Under the pieces are notes generated by a model, which saw only the letters and a program-made list of their open reading frames with translations, had not been told where the DNA came from and made no database searches. The position numbers and the translations under genes are program-made. A stretch of DNA of 44,520 nucleotides from Emticicia agri (GTDB taxonomy: Bacteria; Bacteroidota; Bacteroidia; Cytophagales; Spirosomataceae): contig NZ_SEWF01000038.1 in assembly GCF_004168285.1 (NCBI RefSeq), positions 1 to 44,520 of the forward strand, given 5' to 3'. This document shows, piece after piece, positions 1 through 7,011 of this stretch (positions are counted from its first letter, which is position 1; every line of letters begins with the position of its first letter).

Positions 1-430
1 TAGCATCTGCATTAGAATCGATTGATAGCTTTTAAAAAAGCGGCAAACTCTTGTGTCATTCGAGTGCCGTCCGCTACTAATTCCCAGTTCCGATATACTA
101 CTTTGCCAAGCGTATGACTAAACCACCTACGGCGCTTAATGTGTAGAAAAACTTTATGCCCTCTGATTGGAAAATCCTGAACTGTAATCTCATCAAAGAA
201 ACCTTTGGATTCCAACTTCTGAGATTCAAATTCTTTGGGTATATGATTAAATTCCTGTAGATATAAATGCTTCACCTCCTCTGTAGTCTTATTAGAAGTA
301 AGTTCAAAATTTTCAATAATGATAGCTGGTAGCAATAACTTTAATAATTCTTCGTAATTTCCTTGCATCTGTTCTTTTAGTAAAATGCAAAGGTCGAAAT
401 TATTTTACCTCCCCACAACTTTTGGGACTG
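1..430 (-). mobile_element. Insertion sequence edge, ISAon1-type, cut by the window start
   Basis: The minus-strand gene at 12-368 belongs to a family that sits directly upstream of an IS transposase gene in Bacteroidota. The main transposase would lie to the left of position 1 and is not visible. The outer end is not resolved; it should lie between the start codon (368) and the terminator at 464, and 430 is a guess. No terminal inverted repeat can be confirmed because the other end is missing. Confidence 0.5.
12..368 (-). CDS. ISAon1-type transposase N-terminal region protein
   Basis: This 118-residue protein resembles the separately encoded N-terminal part of ISAon1-type transposases. In such elements a short first gene of about 110-130 residues is followed by the DDE transposase gene. 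Features I rely on are the acidic and leucine-rich N-terminus, the central segment with FPIRGHKVFLHIKRRRW, and the closing VADGTRMTQEFAAFLK stretch, which precede the catalytic protein in this family. The gene ends 12 bases from the window edge, so the downstream transposase is out of view. The DNA-binding role is inferred from the basic KRRRW patch. Identification is from recalled family resemblance, not a search. Confidence 0.65.
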   Translation of the reverse strand: MQGNYEELLKLLLPAIIIENFELTSNKTTEEVKHLYLQEFNHIPKEFESQKLESKGFFDEITVQDFPIRGHKVFLHIKRRRWFSHTLGKVVYRNWELVADGTRMTQEFAAFLKAINRF

Positions 431-463
431 ATCCACTTTTGATTTAAAGTTGAAAAATGGGAA

Positions 464-501
464 TAAAAAAAGCCTCATAACTTGCTTGTTATAAGGCTTT
501 T
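464..501 (-). terminator. Intrinsic terminator downstream of the tRNA-Pro fragment
   Basis: An 8-bp stem (468-475 with 494-501) and a 5-bp inner stem (477-481 with 488-492), separated by one mismatch, enclose a 6-base loop. Read on the minus strand the hairpin is followed by a run of U (plus-strand A at 464-470). It lies a few bases after the 3' end of the tRNA fragment in the tRNA's own direction, as expected for the original tRNA terminator. Confidence 0.75.
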
Positions 502-508
502 AATCCTG

Positions 509-558
509 TCGGGGTGGCCAGATTCGAACTGACGACCTTCTGCTCCCAAAGCAGAAGA
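509..558 (-). pseudogene. 3' fragment of tRNA-Pro(UGG); probable attachment site of an integrative element
   Basis: Read on the minus strand, the segment holds an anticodon arm with loop TTTGGGA (anticodon TGG, proline), a variable region, a T-arm containing GTTCGAAT, and the 3' strand of an acceptor stem (CACCCCG) ending in discriminator A at 509; no CCA is encoded. The 5' half (acceptor 5' strand and D-arm) should lie at 559 and above but is absent: the sequence turns into unrelated AT-rich DNA. A tRNA 3' end next to a tyrosine recombinase (start at 718) is the classic remnant left at one end of an element integrated into a tRNA gene. The geometry predicts that the element extends to the right and that the intact tRNA-Pro lies at its far end, which I do not find in this window. 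Confidence 0.8.
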
Positions 559-644
559 GTTGAATTTTTACTACTTGTCGTAGTTTATTTTTCACACTAA
601 TTTGGTGCTTTTTTACTTGTTTTTGATGATTTATTTAGTGTTTT

Positions 645-677
645 TTGTTGCTGTTTATAATTGATAATATATCTTTG
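645..677 (+). promoter_or_regulatory. Candidate Bacteroidota promoter for the integrase
   Basis: TATCTTTG at 670-677 matches the Bacteroidota -7 element TAnnTTTG. TTG triplets at 645-647 and 648-650 lie about 19-22 bases upstream, in the range of the -33 element. Transcription would start near 684, giving a leader of about 34 bases before the ATG at 718. Match by eye only. Confidence 0.5.
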
Positions 678-717
678 TATTGCAAATGTATTGCAATTTT
701 GTTTTTAACTTAAATCT

Positions 718-2070
718 ATGGCAACAACAATTAATTTATTCTTAGATACTCGCTCTCGCCAAGACTCACTTGGAACTATAAAACTTCTTGTCACTCATCA
801 ACGTAAGCAAAGATTATATACAACTGGTATAAAAATCTCTAATGCTGACTGGACAAAACTGAAACGAAATGTTGACGGTTGGAATTTATCTTCAAAATTA
901 CGAGATCCTAAATTCGTAAAGTTGCATGAGGAATTATATGGCGAAGACAGTCTATTAAAAAAGGGATTACTTATAATCGAAAAATTAGGTGATAAATTTA
1001 CTTTCGATGATTTTAAATTTTTGCTCAATGAAGATTCTATTCAAAAAGATATTCTGACTAAAAATACTAATAAAGATATATTGGTAGCTCTTACAAAAAA
1101 AGCGGATTTTTTGAGAAAAAGTGGAAGTATCAAAAATAGCAAATTATATGATTGTGTATATGCTTCATTAAAACGCTTTTTAAGCGATAGTAGTAAAGAG
1201 TTTCTAAGTTCTGTTGGTTTATCTATTAAAAGTGTGAATGAGTTAAAGTATGAAAACATAACGCCATTTTTCTTAGAGAAATATGAAGCATGGATGTTAA
1301 CCTACGGTAAGGTTGCTCAGAAGAAAGGAGAAAAACCAAGCCCAGCAAGTTATACTACCATTAGTATTTATTTACGAATAGTAAGAGCTATGTTCAATAG
1401 TGCTATAGCAGATGAGCTAATTTCAATTAAAATATATCCTTTTGGAAAAAAAGGTTACCAGATTCCTTCTATAAGAGGTAAAAAAAGAGCATTGCCAAAA
1501 TCGGATGTTTTAAGATTAATGTCTTATGAGGCAGAGCCTTATAGTTTTGAAGAAAGAAGTCGTGACTTATGGATTTTTTCATACCTCTGTAACGGGATGA
1601 ATTTTTCAGACATTTGTCGATTAAGGTGGATTGATGTAGACGGGGATAAAATTTCTTTTATAAGGAAAAAAACAGCTAAGACAAAAAAAGCCAAACTTGA
1701 AAAAATAGATATTCTATTAGTTGATCAATCAAAAGCGATCATTGATAAATGGGGGAATTCTACTCGAAAAGGTTATTTATTTCCGTTTTTAGATGAGACA
1801 ATGGATGAAGAAAAGAAAATTTCAGTTATAAGTCAAGTAATACATATTACAAACGATTATCTGAAAAAGATTGCTAAGAAATTGGACATTGATGAAAATA
1901 TTACTACCTACTATGCGCGTCACTCATTTGCTACCATATTGCTCCTTAGTGGCGCTCCTATGCCTTTTATAGGTAATTCTATGGGGCATGGTTCAGTTAA
2001 ATCTACCGAAAATTATTTTGGGAGTTTTCCTGAAGAACTGATGAAGAAGTATTTAAGTGCTTTGATATAA
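718..2070 (+). CDS. Tyrosine recombinase (integrase)
   Basis: This 450-residue site-specific recombinase has an N-terminal arm-binding region, a SAM-like core-binding domain at about 100-235 and a catalytic domain at about 250-445. The second catalytic box is ARHSFAT (R401), followed by MGHGS (H424) and the nucleophile in TENYF (Y433). Two positions deviate from the textbook set: the His usually three residues before R401 is Tyr, and the first Arg box reads CNGMNFSDI, with Asn where many Bacteroidota integrases have Arg in RGMSF. Related Bacteroidota recombinases carry similar variants, so I treat it as intact. It lies 160 bp from a truncated tRNA-Pro, the likely target, and has its own promoter and terminator. 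It should catalyse integration and excision of the element beginning here. Confidence 0.93.
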   Translation: MATTINLFLDTRSRQDSLGTIKLLVTHQRKQRLYTTGIKISNADWTKLKRNVDGWNLSSKLRDPKFVKLHEELYGEDSLLKKGLLIIEKLGDKFTFDDFKFLLNEDSIQKDILTKNTNKDILVALTKKADFLRKSGSIKNSKLYDCVYASLKRFLSDSSKEFLSSVGLSIKSVNELKYENITPFFLEKYEAWMLTYGKVAQKKGEKPSPASYTTISIYLRIVRAMFNSAIADELISIKIYPFGKKGYQIPSIRGKKRALPKSDVLRLMSYEAEPYSFEERSRDLWIFSYLCNGMNFSDICRLRWIDVDGDKISFIRKKTAKTKKAKLEKIDILLVDQSKAIIDKWGNSTRKGYLFPFLDETMDEEKKISVISQVIHITNDYLKKIAKKLDIDENITTYYARHSFATILLLSGAPMPFIGNSMGHGSVKSTENYFGSFPEELMKKYLSALI

Positions 2071-2112
2071 ACATCCTATTTCGATATAATCCGAGAACTT
2101 AAAAACAAAGAT

Positions 2113-2136
2113 GCCCCTAAACTTAGGGGCTTTTTT
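2113..2136 (+). terminator. Intrinsic terminator of the integrase gene
   Basis: A perfect 8-bp stem (2113-2120 with 2123-2130, GC-rich core GCCCC/GGGGC) is followed directly by TTTTTT. It sits 43 bases after the integrase stop codon. Confidence 0.85.
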
Positions 2137-2576
2137 GCCGTGCTTACAATATGTTACTAAGACCAATTAGTACACTATACGTAAGATAAATATCATGCCA
2201 AATATATACTTTCTTTTACTTTTATTTTGCAATCAACAGACGAATGAGGAGTTTTTAAACAGCAAAAAGGCTATTTGTTCTGCAGCTAAAATAGAGGGAA
2301 AATAAAAAGCTTTTTTAGCAGTTAAGGCCTAAGATTTCAGACAGCAAGAAAAGTAATTAATGAGAAGTTTTTATAAAGGAATAAACCATAGTTGGCTATT
2401 ATTGAGACAGTTCTTCGTACTGATTAATTTTTACAATCAATAGTAGGTTTGACGTAACCGTAGAATCACTGAGTAGGGTTAATTTATTAGCTTATTTAAG
2501 CAAAAAACCCGATTTTGTCGGGCTTGTTTGCAAAAATTATAGTCTAAAAACATAAACTACAATTCCTCTTATAAAT
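2137..2576. other. Gene-poor stretch downstream of the integrase
   Basis: I see no convincing gene here. A 36-codon reading frame at 2195-2305 starts with a hydrophobic run and a Cys, but has no positive N-terminus or clear ribosome site, so I do not call it. The only clear structure is the minus-strand terminator at 2502-2523. Confidence 0.5.
2502..2523 (-). terminator. Intrinsic terminator of the small minus-strand membrane protein gene
   Basis: The stem CCCGA/TCGGG (2508-2512 with 2518-2522) with a 5-base loop is followed on the minus strand by six U (plus-strand A at 2502-2507). It lies 54 bases beyond the stop codon of the gene at 2577-2864, which supports that gene being real. Confidence 0.7.
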
Positions 2577-2864
2577 TCAATGTAATATATTTTTCGGTTC
2601 AGTGCTCAATTTGAAATCCATATCGACCCTTTTTATAGTTATTGGTTTCTGCCTGAAACTCATGATTGTAGGTTCAAGGAATTTTATAACCTTACTAATA
2701 ATTAAAGGCAAAAGGATTGGAGAAATAATGATTAGCGTGAGCGCTAATAGAATATAAAAAATAGTTCCAAGTATTAGACGAGCAATTCTCTCTAGTTTCA
2801 TAAGTCGTGGAAAGAACTTTAAAATTGTAGTTAATAATGTAAGAAGGCAAGTATAAGTACTCAT
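2577..2864 (-). CDS. Small hypothetical membrane protein
   Basis: This is a 95-residue product that I do not recognise. A long hydrophobic stretch at about 28-63 (ILGTIFYILLALTLIIIS and onward) is enough for one long or two short membrane helices. It is preceded by a basic segment (KLERIAR) and followed by a polar C-terminal tail with several Lys and Arg. A properly placed intrinsic terminator follows on the same strand, the main argument that the frame is expressed. It lies alone between the integrase and the next plus-strand small gene and could be cargo of the integrative element. No function can be assigned. Confidence 0.5.
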   Translation of the reverse strand: MSTYTCLLTLLTTILKFFPRLMKLERIARLILGTIFYILLALTLIIISPILLPLIISKVIKFLEPTIMSFRQKPITIKRVDMDFKLSTEPKNILH

Positions 2865-3197
2865 TTTTAAAGAGATAATTATACCCTGAATAGATGTATA
2901 AATATAGTTACTTCATTGTATTTATTTTTACTATTATTATTGAAAACTTTTCTAACGGTAGCATTAGGCCGTTTCATAAATGTTTTCTGAAATTTATCAA
3001 AAGGGAGTGTCAAAGTTTACTTTACAGTCTTCTTTTTTCATGACTGTCATGACTTCTTAGAAATAATTTGCTTTTAATAATAATCGTTTATTTTTTTGTA
3101 ATTCGATTATTATTAGTTATACTTTGAAAGATAGAATTATCTAACACGTTACTATAAAATTAGCATATCAAGATAATCTTGTTAAATATTTATTTGA
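2865..3197. other. Intergenic region between two divergent small genes
   Basis: AT-rich DNA between the start codons of a minus-strand and a plus-strand small membrane protein gene. It should carry promoters for both, but I find no full match to the Bacteroidota consensus; TATACTTTG near 3119 is one base off in spacing. Nothing else is evident. Confidence 0.4.
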
Positions 3198-3407
3198 ATG
3201 GAATTAATTTTTGCAACTATTTATTTCTCAATTGGGTTACTTTTATCTCTTGTTTTTACGGGAATTTATCTGCTTGACCCACCTAATATGGTGAATTATA
3301 CAATTCAGAGAAGCGTTTTCCTTACTGTTTTTTTGATGGTAATAGGGTTATTGTTTTTCTGGCCTATCCTCTTTCCAATCGTTTATAAAGGGAAAGCCAA
3401 ATTTTGA
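3198..3407 (+). CDS. Small hypothetical two-helix membrane protein
   Basis: This 69-residue protein is almost entirely membrane-spanning: one hydrophobic helix at about 3-26 (contains IGLLLSLVFTGIYLL), a short polar linker with DPPNMVNYTIQ, and a second helix at about 40-62 (contains VFLMVIGLLFFWPILF), ending in a basic tail YKGKAKF. The two-helix hairpin with a positive C-terminus is a believable protein design and the ATG is well placed, but I recognise no family. It stands alone, without a clear terminator. Confidence 0.5.
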   Translation: MELIFATIYFSIGLLLSLVFTGIYLLDPPNMVNYTIQRSVFLTVFLMVIGLLFFWPILFPIVYKGKAKF

Positions 3408-4340
3408 AGGAGTTTAGGTAAATTATGAGAAATCCGCTTAAATAATAGTGTTTATATCGAATAATGTTTTAAGAGATAGCTGTTAAAAAGGTACTTCATA
3501 AATTGTTATTCGATATAAATTCTAATAGATTCAAAGAAACTAGCAATATTGTAACTGATAATCAAGGTGCAAAACTTGTATTTTCTAACTGTTCAATTGA
3601 CTGATGAGGGTAAGCAACTTATGTAAGTAAAAAATGGAATTAATTTCTGCTGATATAATATCAAAACGATCGCAACTGCTTAAGGCTATCATTCACAGAG
3701 CATATTAAAAGTCTTTAATACGTAACATTCACATAATTATCTTTATTATCCAATTGCTCCTAATTGAAAAAAATTAGAATAGTCAGAACTGATTATTTAA
3801 TATATGTAATAGTCAGAAATATATAAATGTCTGGTATCTTCTCACTTTATAGCGTTTAAAAAGTATCTAAAGAGTTGCCTATTACTTCAATATCAATACT
3901 ATTTTATTACAAAAGACAAAAGTAATCTATCAGCTTGCCAAGAAAGTTCATTTTTAAAGATTGGAGGCTTTCTATTGCCTGCTATGAGATTTAATCCAAT
4001 TCATCATACTTATTAAAAAATGATTTTATAGTTATTGGATAGTCGAAAAATTTAAAAATATGATTAATAGAAAATTTGCGTTGAAATAAGCTATTTAGAT
4101 ACATAAAATGAAATGAATCCAATTTTTCTCTTAGAAATTCAGAGGCAATATTTCATAGAAAATAGACAATAACGCTAAATATTTTTTTATTGTGGTCAAG
4201 GATGCCGGGTAATAAAATTTATTTGGTTTTAGAGTAAATCCTAATTAATTTGTGGCTAACCTTTTCTTATTCGTACTATGCTAAACAAAACTTAGCCCCA
4301 ATAGTCTCGAGAGGATGCTAACCCTTTAATTGATTCTTAT
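3408..4340. other. 933-base gene-poor stretch before the adhesin gene
   Basis: Very AT-rich, with stops in all frames. A short coding-like stretch at about 3500-3603 reads VTDNQGAKLVFSNCSID near its end and then stops; it may be decayed gene debris, but I cannot match it to anything. No terminator with a clear stem and T-run, tRNA or repeat was seen. The promoter of the gene at 4341 should lie in its last 150 bases, but I find no good consensus match. Confidence 0.5.
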
Positions 4341-5948
4341 ATGAAAAAACCATTCCTTTTCTTTTTTTTTCTTGTTAATTATGAAGTACAGGCTCAACTA
4401 TCAGTTGAAAATAACAATGACGGAGGCATTGTTATCTCTCCAAAAGGTATTATTGGTAAAACTAATACTAGTGGGAACCCTTTAAATATTTCTTATGGAG
4501 CGGGTACACTGGCAAGTAATACCTCAGGTATTAATAATACAGCTATTGGCTATTGGGCTCTGCGGTTAAATTCTACTGGAAGTCATAATACAGCAGTAGG
4601 TTTGTCAGCTCTTAGCAGTAATACTACTGGAAATGGGAACATTGCACTCGGGGTAAATGCTTTATTCTCTAATGAAAACGGGGAAAATAATACTGCTGTA
4701 GGTTCACAAGCATTGTATACAAATCTGGCCTCTTCAAATACTGCTATAGGTAGTCTTTCACTTAATAGAAATCTGCATGGTTCACATAACGTAGCCATAG
4801 GTGCTTCTGCTTTAGAAAATAATATAAGTGGTTATGAAAATACAGCTATTGGTTTTTATTCACTTTATTTGAGTACAGAGAGCAGTGCTACTACAGCCGT
4901 AGGGGCATATTCGCTTTATTCCAATACAACCGGTTCTGGAAATACTGCTAATGGTTATTATTCACTTCGTTCCAATACTACTGGTTATGATAATACAGCA
5001 GTTGGTTATTATTCTCTTCCTATAAATATAGAGGGTTATGAAAATACCGCACTCGGCGCAAATGCGCTTTATTCTAATAGTAGTGGCAATGGGAATATAG
5101 CTATTGGTAAAGGAGCTTTATATTTTAATGAAACGGGTTATGATAATACAGCTATTGGTACACAAGCAATGTATGGGAACTCAAGTGGTAATGTGAATAC
5201 AGCTATTGGGAGGTATGCATTAGGGGCAAATGAATACGGATGGATGAATACAGCCGTTGGAACATCGGCACTTAGCAGTACCAAAAATGATCATAACACT
5301 GGTATAGGTTATACTGCTTTAGCTAATAACATAATTGGTCAGGGAAACACTGCCATTGGCAAGAGCGCTGGACATGGAATTACTTCTGGAGATAACAATA
5401 CGTTTCTGGGGCGTGAGGCTGATGCAAATGGTAACTATACTAACGCAACTGCTATTGGCTATAAAGCTTCTGTAACAGCCAGTAATAAAGTAAGAATTGG
5501 TAATAGTGCGGTTACAGTTATTGAAGGCCAGGTTGCTTACAGTTACCCATCAGATCGCCGCTTAAAAGAAAATATTATTTATAATAAAAAATTAGGATTA
5601 GATTTTATTACCAGGCTTCAACCGGTATCATATAATTACATTTCAGACCAAACCAAGATAAGACACGATGGTTTTATTGCGCAAGATGTTGAAAAGGTCA
5701 TGAACGAGTTAGGAATACCTTTTAGTGGATTAAAAAAGTCGGCAGATGGTACCTATTCACTGGCCTATTCTGATTTTGTCATGCCTTTAGTCAATGCCGT
5801 GAAAGAGCAACAAATACTCATAGCTACACAGCAATCAGAAATTGATAACCTTAAAAACCAGAATCAGTTGCTCTCATCAAGTGTAGAAGAGATAAAAGCT
5901 GAACTACTTAAATTAAAGAATGGAGCTACCCCAGTTAGCAGTAAATAA
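4341..5948 (+). CDS. Secreted Hep/Hag-repeat adhesin or fibre with C-terminal S74 chaperone domain
   Basis: This 535-residue protein begins with a signal peptide (MKKPFLFFFFLVNYEVQAQ). About 50-385 is a long run of 14-23-residue repeats of the type GxxNTAIGxxALxxN, the Hep/Hag or YadA-head-like beta-roll found in trimeric adhesins. The C-terminal part (about 400-535) is a peptidase S74 / intramolecular chaperone domain with the signature SDRRLKENI; Ser404 is the expected self-cleavage nucleophile and the following Lys its partner. A coiled coil (EQQILIATQQSEIDNLKNQNQ) closes the protein. In phage tail spikes this domain drives trimerisation and is then cut off. Here it probably folds a trimeric surface fibre. 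It heads a three-gene unit with the secreted protein at 6012 and YfhO-type gene at 7012. Confidence 0.85.
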   Translation: MKKPFLFFFFLVNYEVQAQLSVENNNDGGIVISPKGIIGKTNTSGNPLNISYGAGTLASNTSGINNTAIGYWALRLNSTGSHNTAVGLSALSSNTTGNGNIALGVNALFSNENGENNTAVGSQALYTNLASSNTAIGSLSLNRNLHGSHNVAIGASALENNISGYENTAIGFYSLYLSTESSATTAVGAYSLYSNTTGSGNTANGYYSLRSNTTGYDNTAVGYYSLPINIEGYENTALGANALYSNSSGNGNIAIGKGALYFNETGYDNTAIGTQAMYGNSSGNVNTAIGRYALGANEYGWMNTAVGTSALSSTKNDHNTGIGYTALANNIIGQGNTAIGKSAGHGITSGDNNTFLGREADANGNYTNATAIGYKASVTASNKVRIGNSAVTVIEGQVAYSYPSDRRLKENIIYNKKLGLDFITRLQPVSYNYISDQTKIRHDGFIAQDVEKVMNELGIPFSGLKKSADGTYSLAYSDFVMPLVNAVKEQQILIATQQSEIDNLKNQNQLLSSSVEEIKAELLKLKNGATPVSSK

Positions 5949-6011
5949 TTAGGATTTTAAGTCAATATCCCTGAATTCTTACATTACCAAATCTCAAAAA
6001 AAATACTTTTT

Positions 6012-7010
6012 ATGAAACAATTATTTTTACTGAGTGTATTAGTTTTTATGGCTCAGTTAAGCTTCAGCCAGAAAGACCTTGATGCCCAGCCAGGCAAAAT
6101 CAAAATATATAATGCCTTAGGAAGTTCTGAGGTCCCTTCCTATCCGGCTGTAGAATATAATAATATAGAAACACTCATTTCTTGTTTCCCTATGTACTAT
6201 TCATACAGTGTGTTAAAAGGCGCAAAAATCACTGCAACATCCAATTTTTTAGCCTCTATTGGTATACATGGTATCGCTACGTCAAACAATAGCTATAATT
6301 TTATGACCTATGACCTTGCCGGAGCTACAGGTATTTATGGAGAGGCCACTTCCACGAGTTATGCATACGGAATTAAAGGGAAAGCGCAAGGCGTAAATAC
6401 ATACGGGCGGTATTATGGAGTTTATGGTATTGCGGCAGGTAGTGATACAAATGCCTATAATTATGGAATATATGGTACTACTCCTAATATTGGTTCAAAC
6501 TCTTATGCAGGGTATTTTTACGGAAAAGTCCATGTCAATGGAACGCTTTCAAAATCAAGCGGGTCTTTCAAAATAGATCATCCATTGGATCCCCAGAATA
6601 AATATCTTTCACACAGCTTTGTAGAAAGCCCGGATATGATGAACGTCTACAACGGAAATACTAAGACTGACCAGCACGGTAGAGCTACGGTACAATTGCC
6701 CCAATATTTTGAAGCTTTAAACGTAGATTTCAGGTATCAACTAACAGTAATTGGCAGTTTTGCGCAAGCTATTGTGCTGGAAGAAATTCAAAATAATCAA
6801 TTTGTCATTGCTACCGACAAGCCCCATATTAAAGTCAGCTGGCAAGTGACAGGTATAAGAAATGATGCCTATGCCAAAAAGAACAGAATAATACCTGAAG
6901 AAGATAAACAGGGAAAGGAAAAAGGGAAATTCCTGAATGCCGAAGCTTTTGGCTTACCTGCAACAGCATCTATTCACATGATACAAGAGCGAGAATCTGA
7001 GAAAAAATAG
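6012..7010 (+). CDS. Secreted hypothetical protein with fibre-like C-terminal domain
   Basis: This 332-residue protein has a clean signal peptide (MKQLFLLSVLVFMAQLSFSQ). The central part (about 75-175) is rich in Gly and Tyr with repeating GIYG/GVYG units, resembling beta-rich fibre repeats. From about 195 there is a domain I have seen in many uncharacterised bacterial proteins that end fibre-like chains: DHPLDPQNKYLSHSFVESPD, then VYNGN, a beta-rich middle, and KVSWQVTGIRNDAYA. Its function is unknown. It starts 63 bases after the adhesin and ends 1 base before the YfhO-type gene, so the three are probably co-transcribed. The partnership with the adhesin is inferred from position and similar architecture. 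Confidence 0.75.
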   Translation: MKQLFLLSVLVFMAQLSFSQKDLDAQPGKIKIYNALGSSEVPSYPAVEYNNIETLISCFPMYYSYSVLKGAKITATSNFLASIGIHGIATSNNSYNFMTYDLAGATGIYGEATSTSYAYGIKGKAQGVNTYGRYYGVYGIAAGSDTNAYNYGIYGTTPNIGSNSYAGYFYGKVHVNGTLSKSSGSFKIDHPLDPQNKYLSHSFVESPDMMNVYNGNTKTDQHGRATVQLPQYFEALNVDFRYQLTVIGSFAQAIVLEEIQNNQFVIATDKPHIKVSWQVTGIRNDAYAKKNRIIPEEDKQGKEKGKFLNAEAFGLPATASIHMIQERESEKK

Positions 7011-7011
7011 G

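Noticed and set aside
2195-2305. A 36-codon frame with a hydrophobic N-terminus and Cys, like a tiny lipoprotein.
   Set aside because: No positively charged N-terminus, no ribosome site, no supporting neighbour or terminator; chance is as likely.
4500-5400. Repeated DNA in the adhesin gene, first considered as a CRISPR or tandem array.
   Set aside because: The repeats are degenerate at DNA level, lie in one open frame, and encode Hep/Hag protein repeats; no CRISPR spacing and no cas gene.
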